64,000 nt of DNA from Paludibacteraceae bacterium (GCA_017559505.1 JAFYSF010000007.1:1-64000); one strand, 5' to 3'; positions 54,768 through 63,392 are shown, numbered from the stretch's first letter. Notes: generated by a model not told the origin, from the sequence alone. Made by a program: numbers and translations.

Positions 54768-55522
54768 CACCAATACTTGAATTTAAAAAGACTTGTGTAT
54801 CATACACTAAGCAAACAATGGCGGTGAAATACGTATCTGCCGCAATCGAAAAAAATACAATAACCGCAATTATGGGACCTTCGGGTTGTGGTAAATCGAC
54901 ACTACTACGCGCAGTAAATCTTATGCATAATCTTTACTCAAATATACGAGTAGAAGGCGAAATACTTCTGAATAGCGAAAATATTCTCTCGATGGAACCA
55001 ATGGATGTGCGTCGCAAAGTGGGCATGGTGTTTCAACGCCCAACGCCATTCCCAACAATGAGTATCTACGACAATGTATTAGCTGGATTTGCGCTCAATG
55101 GAATAAAATTGTCGAAAGCCGAAAAAGATGCTACAGTGGAGCGTTGTTTGAAAAGCGTTGCCCTTTGGGATGAGGTGAAAGATGTGTTAAATAAAAAAGG
55201 TACGTTTCTCTCTGGCGGTCAACAACAACGATTGTGTATCGCTCGTGCATTAGCCATGAAACCCGATGTGTTGCTGATGGACGAACCAACTTCGGCACTC
55301 GACCCTATTGCAACGAAACATATAGAAGAACTGTTATTAGAATTACAAAAAGAGGTAACGATACTTATAGTTACGCATAATATGGGTCAAGCAATGCGTA
55401 TTTCGTCGAAGTCGATGTTTATGTATTTAGGCGAATTGGTGGAATATGGAGACACAGCGACAATGTTCTCAAACCCTATAGACGAACGTACAATGGCGTA
55501 TTTGACAGGAAAGATGGGGTAA
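54755..55522 (+). CDS. pstB: Phosphate ABC transporter ATPase PstB
   Basis: 255 residues. Walker A GPSGCGKST (about 40-48), VGMVFQRPTPFPTMSIYDNV (the Q loop with the PstB-type PTPFP), signature LSGGQQQRL, Walker B VLLMDEPTSALDP and switch THNM. Start ATG 54755 lies inside the end of pstA. It powers phosphate import. No phoU follows: the next gene is a minus-strand radical SAM gene beyond a bidirectional terminator. Confidence 0.95.
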   Translation: MESITPILEFKKTCVSYTKQTMAVKYVSAAIEKNTITAIMGPSGCGKSTLLRAVNLMHNLYSNIRVEGEILLNSENILSMEPMDVRRKVGMVFQRPTPFPTMSIYDNVLAGFALNGIKLSKAEKDATVERCLKSVALWDEVKDVLNKKGTFLSGGQQQRLCIARALAMKPDVLLMDEPTSALDPIATKHIEELLLELQKEVTILIVTHNMGQAMRISSKSMFMYLGELVEYGDTATMFSNPIDERTMAYLTGKMG

Positions 55523-55529
55523 AATGTTA

Positions 55530-55600
55530 TTTTCGATATAATTTTTTATCTCACGGAAAGCACGGAACACACAGAATTCTTATATCGAACTAACATTATT
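55530..55600. repeat. Dispersed repeat C (short copy)
   Basis: ATCTCACGGAAAGCACGGAA, CACACAGAATTCTTATATCG and AACTAACATTATTT match the ends of repeats A and B but lack the cacagatt middle. It follows pstB. Confidence 0.5.
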
Positions 55601-55706
55601 TTACAGGGTCTTATCCACAAATTTTTCGCTATGCTCAAGCTTTGTGTCACGTTCGGCAAGAGGCAAACGCAATAAAAAAGTATTATTCTTGCAGAATAAT
55701 TATCTC

Positions 55707-55763
55707 TAAAAACCACAATAGCCACTACTCAAACAAGTTTGGTAGTGGCTATTGTGGTTTTTA
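55707..55763. terminator. Bidirectional terminator between pstB and the radical SAM gene
   Basis: A perfect stem of about 20 base pairs: AAAACCACAATAGCCACTAC (55709-55728) with its complement 55742-55761, 13-base loop, A and T tracts outside. Confidence 0.9.
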
Positions 55764-55782
55764 GAGAATTTGTTTCACAAAT

Positions 55783-56667
55783 TTACTTTTTCATTGCTTG
55801 TAGTCTTGCTCTCAACTTATCCACAAACTCATAATTCTTTACGCCCCAATCTGGCGCAAGAAGCATATCTTTAGGACTTTGCGAAATAAAACGTTCAATG
55901 GCTATTTCGGGTTTTAGGCGTTGAAGAAAGCGCACGCATAGGTCGATATATTCATCCATTGTATAGAGTTTCACAATCGACCTATCTTCAAGCCACTCTT
56001 TCGCTAATGTTGTACCCTTAACCATCTGCAACTGATGCAATTTGAGCATATCAAGAGGCAATTCATTCAGCCTATCGGCATGCAAAAGACAATCTTCATC
56101 CGACTCGCCCGGCAAACCAAGAATAAGATGTGCCCCCGTGTGAATACCCCGCTTTGCTGTTTCACGTATAGCCCATTCGCTTTCGGCATACGTATGCCCA
56201 CGATTAATACGTTCGAGCGTGCGGTCTAACGTACTCTCTACGCCATATTCCAACATAACATAATGCTTCTCTGCCAATTCAGCAAAATAATCGAGCATAC
56301 GCTCATCCACACAATCAGGGCGAGTGCCAACTACCAAACCTACCACTTTATTCATTTCGAGCAGAGGTTCATACAATCGACGCAAATCGTCAAGCGGTGC
56401 ATAAGTATTGGTATATGCCTGAAAATATGCTAAATAAAGTTGACCTTCGTAACGACGGAAGAAGTATATACCCTCCTCCATCTGTTGCACTACCGACTTC
56501 GTAGGTTGACAATATTCAGGAAAAAAGGTTTGATTATTGCAAAACGTACAACCACCCCATCCCTTCACACCATTGCGATTGGGACAAGTAAATCCGGCAT
56601 TGATAGAGATTTTTTGCACTCTTGCGCCGAATTGCTCACGTAATATTTGATTATAATTTGTATACAA
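55783..56667 (-). CDS. Radical SAM protein, YhcC/TIGR01212 type
   Basis: 294 residues. The N-terminal CPNRNGVKGWGGCTFCNNQ carries the three cluster cysteines in the long-spaced form of this family, followed by LVVGTRPDCVD, LEYGVESTLDRTLERINRGH and HLILGLPGES, the usual barrel elements. The reaction is not established; a nucleic-acid or cofactor modification role has been suggested for relatives. No ATG is available between the preceding in-frame stop and the conserved region, so TTG at 56667 is the probable start. Only 16 bases separate it from the upstream gene, so it may depend on that transcript. Confidence 0.85.
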   Translation of the reverse strand: MYTNYNQILREQFGARVQKISINAGFTCPNRNGVKGWGGCTFCNNQTFFPEYCQPTKSVVQQMEEGIYFFRRYEGQLYLAYFQAYTNTYAPLDDLRRLYEPLLEMNKVVGLVVGTRPDCVDERMLDYFAELAEKHYVMLEYGVESTLDRTLERINRGHTYAESEWAIRETAKRGIHTGAHLILGLPGESDEDCLLHADRLNELPLDMLKLHQLQMVKGTTLAKEWLEDRSIVKLYTMDEYIDLCVRFLQRLKPEIAIERFISQSPKDMLLAPDWGVKNYEFVDKLRARLQAMKK

Positions 56668-56683
56668 AGCAAAAAATTATAAT

Positions 56684-58021
56684 TTAAGGGTGAAATATTT
56701 CTAATCCACGATGTTTATCACCTTTATGTTTGAATGGAATATCATAACCTATACCCCACTCAATCATTTCAGCTTTCGAAAGGTGTGTTTTCACTGCCGC
56801 CGAAAGGAATATATTATCCCAAACTCGGCAACGCATACCTAAACGGAAATAATTCCAACCATCTTCTTTATTAATATTATAAGTATAGAACATTGGACGA
56901 CTATTACCATACTTAGGGTTTACTTCTGGCTCATATTGATTACGAAGGGGATCCCAAAGATATATACCCCAATCAAATAATATAGTAACACGTCCAAGCA
57001 TAAATTCATTATTAACAGCCAACCCTACCTTAAATTTATAAACAAAGTGGTCTTCTAAGATATGATAACGATCAAAATCAGTATGCTCCCTTTGTGATTT
57101 ATTTTCTTCTGGGGTCAAAATTACACCATCTTCACCTAAATAATTATCCATTCCTTGTTTGACATAACTTCCATTATAAAAAGCATCTAAACTGCCCCCT
57201 ACTGCATACCAATTACATACACGATAAGTAGCCCCTACACGCAACGAAGCCACAGGATAATTCCTACGTGGTTTGAAATAATCCCTATACCACAACTGAC
57301 GCGAGCCTCCCGATGCCGTAAACTTAAGATTCCATATATATGGTAAATCGGCAAAACTTTTCTCTTTTTTATCCAATACATAGCCACGATCATTGATTGT
57401 ATAAGAAGCACCTACCGAGCCATACATCATATTGATACCCATATTAGGTTTGATAGTAGAACCATTGCTCATATGTGAGAAACCGACTTCGGCATTCACC
57501 GCCCAACCATCACAAATCGGAAAATTGAAATTCAACCCCGTATTGATATACACATTCACCACTGACCCAATCAATGGATTTGCTTGAGACGTATAATAAT
57601 GAGCTCCAACAGTATCACAATTCCAATAATGTTTATGAAAGAAACTAAGTCCTACACCAGCTTTCCAATTAAACTGAAAATGAGGCAAATCAATCATATG
57701 AAGAAGAAAATATGGATATACGACCACACAATTTCCCAACACTTCTGCACCGAGATTCATGAATACAAGCCCTACACCAATCGTTGGATCTCCAAAATAT
57801 TGTTGCCATGGATATTGACGTGTTGATGGAAATTCAACATCAATCTCACCTCCCCACGACGGTCCAGGAGCAATGATTTTAGAGGGTTGATCTGAATAAA
57901 GAATTTGCCCGCCACGAACATTAGTTTTGATAATAATTTCTGTTCTTTCTTTATCATCACTTTCTGCTAAAACAGAAATAGCAATAACAAACATACAAAA
58001 CAAAAATATAAGTTTTTTCAT
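56684..58021 (-). CDS. PagL-like outer-membrane protein (acyloxyacyl hydrolase type)
   Basis: 445 residues from ATG 58021 (MKKLIFLFCMFVIAISVLAES, signal peptide); an ATG four codons earlier is possible. The mature part is beta-rich with many aromatic strands. GFSHMSNGSTIKPNMGINMMYG (about residues 210-231) resembles the H-x-S-N active-site strand of PagL lipid A 3-O-deacylases, and Bacteroidota proteins of this size are often placed in that family. The barrel is longer than the 150 residues of PagL, so an extra domain is present. Lipid A remodelling is a fair guess, not proven. Promoter box TAACTTTG (58055-58048) lies directly upstream. Confidence 0.55.
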   Translation of the reverse strand: MKKLIFLFCMFVIAISVLAESDDKERTEIIIKTNVRGGQILYSDQPSKIIAPGPSWGGEIDVEFPSTRQYPWQQYFGDPTIGVGLVFMNLGAEVLGNCVVVYPYFLLHMIDLPHFQFNWKAGVGLSFFHKHYWNCDTVGAHYYTSQANPLIGSVVNVYINTGLNFNFPICDGWAVNAEVGFSHMSNGSTIKPNMGINMMYGSVGASYTINDRGYVLDKKEKSFADLPYIWNLKFTASGGSRQLWYRDYFKPRRNYPVASLRVGATYRVCNWYAVGGSLDAFYNGSYVKQGMDNYLGEDGVILTPEENKSQREHTDFDRYHILEDHFVYKFKVGLAVNNEFMLGRVTILFDWGIYLWDPLRNQYEPEVNPKYGNSRPMFYTYNINKEDGWNYFRLGMRCRVWDNIFLSAAVKTHLSKAEMIEWGIGYDIPFKHKGDKHRGLEIFHP

Positions 58022-58047
58022 CTCAAATATCATATTATTTTATTATG

Positions 58048-58055
58048 CAAAGTTA
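58048..58055 (-). promoter_or_regulatory. -7 box of the PagL-like gene
   Basis: TAACTTTG on the minus strand, 26 bases before the start codon. Confidence 0.6.
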
Positions 58056-58218
58056 GTGTTTTTTTATTAAAAAACTAATAAATAATTATTTTTTTGTAAA
58101 ACTAATCTATTATATTGTTCTACAAAGAAAATCTATCCTTCCCCTCATTTTCATAAAGGCAACAAAAACAAATAAAAGAGACAACCCTCTGTTAGTCTCC
58201 TTTACCAAAAAATCATTT

Positions 58219-58938
58219 TTAGAAAGTGAATCCTACGGCACATTTAACATGGTGATCATTAACATCTTTGCATGCTTGCCACAATCCTATCTGATACTCA
58301 TAACCTACCGAGATAGAAAAACGACTAATATCAACACCTAAAGAAGGGTTAACAAATCCTTTTATACCTATATTAGTCAAATCACCATAAAGACCAGCCT
58401 TGAAAGCTACATAAGGAGAAGCAAGACAATTGATAAAACTATATTTTACATCAGCAAAAGCCGACACAAAATATGTTGGTTGCCAATCATGTTTAGGCAA
58501 AGTAACATAATCATTGCAATAAGCAGAAGCCTCTTGGGTTGCTTTCATCAATTCAGCACCAAAGCCGACACCGCCACCAACATAAAGACCATTGCCAAAA
58601 CCAAAGCCATGCGATGTAGATATCCCCCAATAAGAAAGATTTGTCCACAACAATTCAACATTAGCCATATAGCCTTTACGATACATACGACTTATACTAA
58701 CACTATCAGTGAAAGTTTTTACTGTAGCATTTTCTACAGTTTTATAACCATCAACCACTGCAGTTTCAATTGCTTTATAACCTGCAACCGTAGCATGTTC
58801 AATGGCATTATAGGCTTTTACGAAAGGGCGACCTGTTTTAGCAAAAAAATCACCTTCTTTTGTTGGTTTTGATTCTTGGGCAAATGCCGAAAAAGTAAAA
58901 CATAAGATAGTTCCTAATAAAATAAGTTGTTTTTTCAT
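58219..58938 (-). CDS. Exported protein: 11-residue repeats plus beta-barrel-like domain
   Basis: 239 residues. Signal peptide 1-20 (ends SAFA-QES). Residues 44-76 are three 11-residue repeats, NAIEHATVAGY, KAIETAVVDGY and KTVENATVKTF. These match the repeats of the 60-residue protein encoded just upstream. Residues 85-239 are Gly- and aromatic-rich strands ending HHVKCAVGFTF; a final Phe is typical of outer-membrane barrels. The likely picture is an amphipathic helical stalk in the periplasm joined to a small outer-membrane barrel. The gene starts 27 bases after the small gene and shares its promoter. Function unknown. Confidence 0.65.
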   Translation of the reverse strand: MKKQLILLGTILCFTFSAFAQESKPTKEGDFFAKTGRPFVKAYNAIEHATVAGYKAIETAVVDGYKTVENATVKTFTDSVSISRMYRKGYMANVELLWTNLSYWGISTSHGFGFGNGLYVGGGVGFGAELMKATQEASAYCNDYVTLPKHDWQPTYFVSAFADVKYSFINCLASPYVAFKAGLYGDLTNIGIKGFVNPSLGVDISRFSISVGYEYQIGLWQACKDVNDHHVKCAVGFTF

Positions 58939-58965
58939 TGCGATGTTTTTTAAAAGTTAATAAAA

Positions 58966-59148
58966 TCAATCTTTTTTCTCTTCTTTGTCTTCGAGGAAAG
59001 TTTCGACGAACTTGTCTTCGACCTTTTGGTATGCACCAACAACAGTATCCTCGATTTTTTGATAAGTGCCCACTACGGCATCTTCTACTTTTTGGTAGCC
59101 TGCGACTACAGCTTTTTCAATTTTGGTTGTTTTCAATTTCTTTTCCAT
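58966..59148 (-). CDS. 60-residue protein of four 11-residue repeats
   Basis: 60 residues, no signal peptide. Four tandem 11-residue units: KIEKAVVAGYQ (9-19), KVEDAVVGTYQ (20-30), KIEDTVVGAYQ (31-41), KVEDKFVETFL (42-52), then an acidic/basic tail. The pattern (K-hydrophobic-E-x-x-V-V-x-x-Y-Q) predicts an amphipathic hendecad helix. The DNA of the repeats differs more than the protein, so the repeat is kept by selection. Similar repeat proteins occur as hypotheticals in other gut bacteria. First gene of a unit with the exported repeat protein; promoter box TAACTTTG at 59202-59195. Divergent from an AraC regulator. Confidence 0.7.
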   Translation of the reverse strand: MEKKLKTTKIEKAVVAGYQKVEDAVVGTYQKIEDTVVGAYQKVEDKFVETFLEDKEEKKD

Positions 59149-59194
59149 AAAAATTTTGTTTTAAAGAGTTAAACCATTTATGAGAATTCGGGTG

Positions 59195-59202
59195 CAAAGT
59201 TA
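59195..59202 (-). promoter_or_regulatory. -7 box of the 11-residue-repeat unit
   Basis: TAACTTTG on the minus strand, 46 bases before the start codon of the small gene. Confidence 0.6.
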
Positions 59203-59266
59203 CGACTATTTCGCCATTGCCAACATAAAATATATTCGCACAAATTAGATAAAAAGTCGGCAACCG

Positions 59267-59297
59267 TTGCATATATTAGAAATATACACTAAATTTG
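59267..59297 (+). promoter_or_regulatory. Promoter of the AraC-family gene
   Basis: TTG (59267-59269), 20 bases, TAAATTTG (59290-59297). The TTG that could extend the reading frame is the -33 box, which supports ATG 59318 as the start. Confidence 0.75.
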
Positions 59298-59317
59298 CAG
59301 ACAAAAATTCTCCACAC

Positions 59318-60181
59318 ATGAAAAATAAGATAGATTACCTCAATTGGCGCAACTATTTCAAAGCAGACGAGATATATGCCATTGGCGAAGAACTGATATT
59401 ACTCGACAAACAATTGATGCAATCTCCTAAAGAGCCATTCAAATTAGATATGTTGACTGCCGTTGTCTGCCTCAAAGGGCATGCGCGTGGCAGTGTGAAT
59501 CTCGAACCCATAGAGACTCGCCCAAACACATTCAATGTGTTTTTGCCAGGACAAATCGTCACACATGACTATCAAAGCGACGATTTCGAGGCAAAATATA
59601 TAATAATGTCGCTCAACTTCATCGAACAATTGGGGCTGAACGAACGCTTCACGATATACAATTCGCAAACTCATCTATTGCAAGCTACGCTATCGGAATA
59701 TGAGTTGAATGGGATACTATCGTTCTACAGACTACTGAAATGGAACATCTCCAACCACACCAACAACTACTTGCTTGAAACGGCAAAGTACATGACATTA
59801 GCCTTCTTCTATGGATTTAGTCACACGTTCAACCATGCCCAATTAGTGAATAACCACGCAAGCCGCCCGCAACAAATAGCCAATGGGTTCATGTCAATGG
59901 TGAAAAAACATTTCCGTCATCAGCACTCACTCGACTTTTATGCCAACGAATTGTGTGTCACGCCCAAATATTTGACCACAACAGTGAAGTCCGAAACAGG
60001 AGTGAATGCCAAAGAGTGGATTAGTCGCTACTTGATACTCGAGGCAAAAGCATTATTGAAGTCCACCGACCTAACCATTCAACAGATCAGCGAAGAGTTG
60101 GGATTCTCGTCGCAAGACGTATTTGGCAAATATTTCAAGCATCACACAAGCATTTCGGCAAAAGAATATAGAACGAATTAA
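59318..60181 (+). CDS. AraC-family transcriptional regulator
   Basis: 287 residues from ATG 59318 (MKNKIDYLNWRNYFKADEIY). The N-terminal half is a cupin-like sensing domain (LTAVVCLKGHARGSV, NTFNVFLPGQIV). The C-terminal 100 residues hold the double HTH: HSLDFYANELCVTPKYLTTTVKSETG, then TIQQISEELGFSSQDVFGKYFKHHTSISAKEYR. It likely responds to a small molecule and controls genes nearby; the divergent 11-residue-repeat unit, whose promoter lies about 90 bases away, is the obvious candidate. The effector is not readable. Confidence 0.87.
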   Translation: MKNKIDYLNWRNYFKADEIYAIGEELILLDKQLMQSPKEPFKLDMLTAVVCLKGHARGSVNLEPIETRPNTFNVFLPGQIVTHDYQSDDFEAKYIIMSLNFIEQLGLNERFTIYNSQTHLLQATLSEYELNGILSFYRLLKWNISNHTNNYLLETAKYMTLAFFYGFSHTFNHAQLVNNHASRPQQIANGFMSMVKKHFRHQHSLDFYANELCVTPKYLTTTVKSETGVNAKEWISRYLILEAKALLKSTDLTIQQISEELGFSSQDVFGKYFKHHTSISAKEYRTN

Positions 60182-60266
60182 GAGTTGAGAATTGAGAATG
60201 GAAAATTGAAAATGGAGAATAAAACAGAGAATTAAGAATTTTTATAGCAAATATTTACCAAAATAA

Positions 60267-60297
60267 TTGGCAATATGAATAATTATCATTAACTTTG
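60267..60297 (+). promoter_or_regulatory. Promoter of pepD
   Basis: TTG (60267-60269), 20 bases, TAACTTTG (60290-60297). The leader holds hairpin TGTGC-tatcg-GCACA (60309-60323) and ATATCGTTAACAACT (60333-60347), matching the trxB leader plan. Just upstream, 60182-60240 is a run of gagaattgagaatgg-type simple repeats. Confidence 0.75.
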
Positions 60298-60377
60298 CCG
60301 AGAAAATGTGTGCTATCGGCACAACGACCTCAATATCGTTAACAACTAATCATTAATAACTAATAACTAGAAAAATT

Positions 60378-61832
60378 ATGGCAAACTGTATTTGTGAACT
60401 TCAACCAACTGCGTTATGGAAAAACTTCTATAATCTCTGTCAAGTTCCACACCCATCACATCACCTCGAACAAATCACAAAATTGATTGTTGATTTTGGT
60501 AAAGGTCTTGGTCTTGAAACAATTGTAGATAAAGCTGGCAACGTGCTTATCCGCAAACCTGCTACTCCAGGTATGGAAAATGTGACACCTGTAATTCTTC
60601 AAGCTCACATGGATATGGTGCCACAAAAAAATAACGACAAAGTACACAATTTCGAAACTGACCCTATCGAAACTATCATTGATGGCGATTGGGTACGCGC
60701 CAATGGCACTACTCTCGGTGCTGACAACTGTATCGGTGTAGCTGCTGGTATGGCTATCCTCGAAAGCAAAGATATTCAACACGGTCCGCTCGAACTCTTC
60801 ATCACTGCCGACGAAGAAACAGGTATGTTCGGTGCATTCGGTCTCGAACCTGGCTTCCTCCAAGGCAAACTCTTGATGAATATGGACTCTGAAGACTTTG
60901 GCGAACTCTACGTTGGTTGTGCTGGTGGTATGGATGCTACTATCGAATGGAAATATCAAGGCGTAGCTCTTCCTGTTGACGATATCGCATTGAAAGTTAA
61001 TATCACAGGTCTCAAAGGTGGTCACTCTGGTTTGGAAATCAACCTCGGCCGTGCTAATGCCAACAAATTGTTGTTCCGTTTCTTGAAAGAAGCCGTATCG
61101 CAATACGAAGCTCGTCTTGCTAAAGTAGAAGGTGGCAACATGCGCAACGCTATCCCTCGCGAAGCATACGCTATCATCACTATCCCTGCTGAAGCTCGCG
61201 AAGAGATCGAAAAACTCGTAGAAGAATACGCTGCTCTCTTCAATGAAGAATATAAAGTGACTGAAAACCAAATCATCTTCACATGCGAAGAGGTTGAAGC
61301 TCCTGAAATGCTCATCCCTGAAGAAATTCAAGACGACCTTATTAACGCTGTAACAGCTTGTCCTAATGGCGTATTCCGCATGATTCCAGCTATTCCTGAC
61401 ACAGTAGAAACTTCTATGAATCTCTCTATTGTTGAAGCGAATTCAGAAGAAATCTCTATTAAATGCCTACTTCGCTCATCTGTTGACAGCAAAAAATATG
61501 AATTAGCTGAAATGGTTGAAAGCGTGTTTACTCTCGCTGGCGGTAAAGTCGAGTTCTCAGGTAGCTATTCAGGTTGGAATCCAAACCTCGATTCTAAAAT
61601 CCTCAAAGCAATGAGCGAAACTTACGAACAACTTTATGGCGAAAAACCAGCTGTTAAAGTTATCCACGCAGGTCTCGAATGTGGTATCCTCGGCGCTATC
61701 GAACCAGGTCTCGACATGGTTTCTTATGGTCCAACAATCCGTCACCCACACTCACCAGACGAAAAAGTGAATATCCCTAGCGTTGCTAAATTCTGGGACT
61801 TCACAGTGGCTACTCTCGCTAATATTAAATAG
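60378..61832 (+). CDS. pepD: Aminoacyl-histidine dipeptidase (PepD)
   Basis: 484 residues, M20 metallopeptidase of the PepD type and length. Metal and catalytic residues: ILQAHMDMVPQ (His, Asp), LGADNCIGVAAG (bridging Asp), ITADEETGMFGAFGL (Glu-Glu), MNMDSEDFGELYVGCAGG and the late TIRHPHSPDEKV His. The inserted lid domain carries GLKGGHSGLEINLGRANANK. It cleaves Xaa-His and other dipeptides in the cytoplasm. It stands alone with its own promoter; the hairpin at 61852-61872 plus TTTT may be its terminator. Confidence 0.95.
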   Translation: MANCICELQPTALWKNFYNLCQVPHPSHHLEQITKLIVDFGKGLGLETIVDKAGNVLIRKPATPGMENVTPVILQAHMDMVPQKNNDKVHNFETDPIETIIDGDWVRANGTTLGADNCIGVAAGMAILESKDIQHGPLELFITADEETGMFGAFGLEPGFLQGKLLMNMDSEDFGELYVGCAGGMDATIEWKYQGVALPVDDIALKVNITGLKGGHSGLEINLGRANANKLLFRFLKEAVSQYEARLAKVEGGNMRNAIPREAYAIITIPAEAREEIEKLVEEYAALFNEEYKVTENQIIFTCEEVEAPEMLIPEEIQDDLINAVTACPNGVFRMIPAIPDTVETSMNLSIVEANSEEISIKCLLRSSVDSKKYELAEMVESVFTLAGGKVEFSGSYSGWNPNLDSKILKAMSETYEQLYGEKPAVKVIHAGLECGILGAIEPGLDMVSYGPTIRHPHSPDEKVNIPSVAKFWDFTVATLANIK

Positions 61833-61851
61833 TTACTAATAAACATAGTAG

Positions 61852-61872
61852 GGACGCACGGCTCGTGCGTCC
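61852..61872. repeat. REP-like hairpin, copy 2 (possible pepD terminator)
   Basis: GGACGCACG-gct-CGTGCGTCC, perfect stem, followed on plus by TTTTCTTAT. Compared with 3252-3272 one stem pair is changed on both sides. Confidence 0.65.
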
Positions 61873-61889
61873 TTTTCTTATATAATTTC

Positions 61890-62858
61890 ATGAAAAAGCT
61901 AACTATCCTACTCTTTGTTGCCTCTATCTTTATGGCATGCGAACCAAAAGACCCAAACACCGACAATAATAACACTAATCCTAACGACACAACCGAACAT
62001 GGCACTGGTGCTATTCTTCTGCCTGAAGGCGCACTCTGCAACTCATACACAATTGCTGAAGGCAAAACAGTGGCATTCTCTAAAGGCAATCTACAATATC
62101 AAGCATCTACAGCCACTTGGCGTTTCGCCGAAGAACAATATACTGTCATTGGAAAAGGTAACGAAAAGATATCGGCTACATACGATGGTTGGATAGACCT
62201 ATTCGGTTGGGGAACATCGGGTTACAACGAAAAGCACCCTTATCTTTGGAACGCCACTCACTCTTTCTTTGGCGATGGCATGAACTCGATTAGTGGTACT
62301 AATTACGATTGGGGCAAAAACGCAATAAGCAATGGCGAAAACAAACCATCCATTTGGCGCACACTTACAACCGACGAATGGGGCTACCTATTGTTCGACC
62401 GCCCAAATGCAGCAAAACTTGTAGGTGCTGGCACAGTGAATGGTCAAAACGGACTATTCATACTACCTGATAATGAAACAGATGGTATATTTACCGATTA
62501 CACAGGCAAAGAAGTTCGTTTCGTATCATTTGCCGACAAAGGTGCTCAACACGATGGCGACTATTGGTATTATGGCATCTCAGGAGCCTTCTCTCACAAC
62601 ACATATAGCATCGAGGAATTCAAAATATTAGAAAGCAAAGGCGTTGTATTCCTACCCTCTTCGGCATTCCGCGCACAAGACACTTTCATGACAGGCATGA
62701 CAAGTTCAATCATCGAAGGCTACTACTGGACCGGCACTCCTCACGATGAAGAGAAAGCCTACATCGTCTACATATTCGGCAATGGCTTACGCTCACGCAC
62801 CGAGAATTTCCGCTCAAACGGATTTTCAGTACGCCTCGTCAACGACATAAAACAATAA
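61890..62858 (+). CDS. Lipoprotein with FISUMP-like domain
   Basis: 322 residues. Lipobox FMAC makes Cys17 the lipidated residue; an Asn/Asp/Thr linker follows. The rest (VAFSKGNLQYQASTATWRFAEEQY, WIDLFGWGTSGYN, EWGYLLF, and the final GFSVRLVND) matches a Bacteroidales surface-lipoprotein module related to FISUMP or formylglycine-enzyme-like folds, whose members end in a similar G-x-S-V-R strand. No substrate can be inferred. It begins 57 bases after pepD, without a clear promoter of its own. Confidence 0.65.
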   Translation: MKKLTILLFVASIFMACEPKDPNTDNNNTNPNDTTEHGTGAILLPEGALCNSYTIAEGKTVAFSKGNLQYQASTATWRFAEEQYTVIGKGNEKISATYDGWIDLFGWGTSGYNEKHPYLWNATHSFFGDGMNSISGTNYDWGKNAISNGENKPSIWRTLTTDEWGYLLFDRPNAAKLVGAGTVNGQNGLFILPDNETDGIFTDYTGKEVRFVSFADKGAQHDGDYWYYGISGAFSHNTYSIEEFKILESKGVVFLPSSAFRAQDTFMTGMTSSIIEGYYWTGTPHDEEKAYIVYIFGNGLRSRTENFRSNGFSVRLVNDIKQ

Positions 62859-62956
62859 ATCACATATTGTCTCTTCTTGTCTAAAAAAACTAACGCCGAA
62901 TAGTCTGTCTTTCTTCTGCCAAGATACGTCGCAGACGTAGCACATATGTAAAAAAA

Positions 62957-62987
62957 TTATGTTTTTATGTCATTCTATCTAAAAAAT
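62957..62987. repeat. Dispersed repeat, third copy
   Basis: Matches 2439-2469 at 29 of 31 positions (TTATGTTTTTATGTCATT then TCTAAAAAAT). Here it directly precedes folB; at 2.4 kb it lies between two minus-strand genes. Confidence 0.6.
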
Positions 62988-63008
62988 CATTCTATTTTCT
63001 AAAAAACT

Positions 63009-63392
63009 ATGAAAAATAACTTAACATCCGAGATCCTAATCGAAGGCATGGAATTTTTTGCCTACCACGGCTTCTATCCCGAAGAAAACCGCATAGGATG
63101 CAAATATACCGTAGATTTGCGCCTCACACTACCTCTCGACAAACCAGGAGCAACCGACAATCTCATGCACACAGTCAACTACGAAGAAGTTTACATCCTT
63201 GTTCGCAAAGAAATGGAGATAGAATCCAAACTCATCGAGCATGTAGCACAACGCATCATGTCAGCCCTTTGGGCAAAATACCCACAACTACAACACATCG
63301 ACCTCACCCTATACAAATACAATCCCCCACTCGGCGGACAAGTCTCTCGCGTCGGCATACACCTCTCACAATGCACAATGCATAATGCATAA
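63009..63392 (+). CDS. folB: Dihydroneopterin aldolase
   Basis: 127 residues. FFAYHGFYPEENRIGCKYTVDL (catalytic-region Tyr/His/Glu) and TVNYEEVYILVRKEMEIESKLIEHVAQRI match FolB, with a late Lys in TLYKYNPPLGGQVSRVGI. It forms octamers and splits 7,8-dihydroneopterin in folate synthesis. The last six residues, CTMHNA after SQ, and the stop codon come from a dispersed repeat (63367-63397), so the C-terminus has been replaced or extended relative to the family. Confidence 0.92.
   Translation: MKNNLTSEILIEGMEFFAYHGFYPEENRIGCKYTVDLRLTLPLDKPGATDNLMHTVNYEEVYILVRKEMEIESKLIEHVAQRIMSALWAKYPQLQHIDLTLYKYNPPLGGQVSRVGIHLSQCTMHNA

Noticed and set aside
59267..59317. N-terminal extension of the AraC protein from TTG 59267
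   Set aside because: The TTG is the -33 promoter element and TAAATTTG lies within the extension, so this region is upstream of the transcript.
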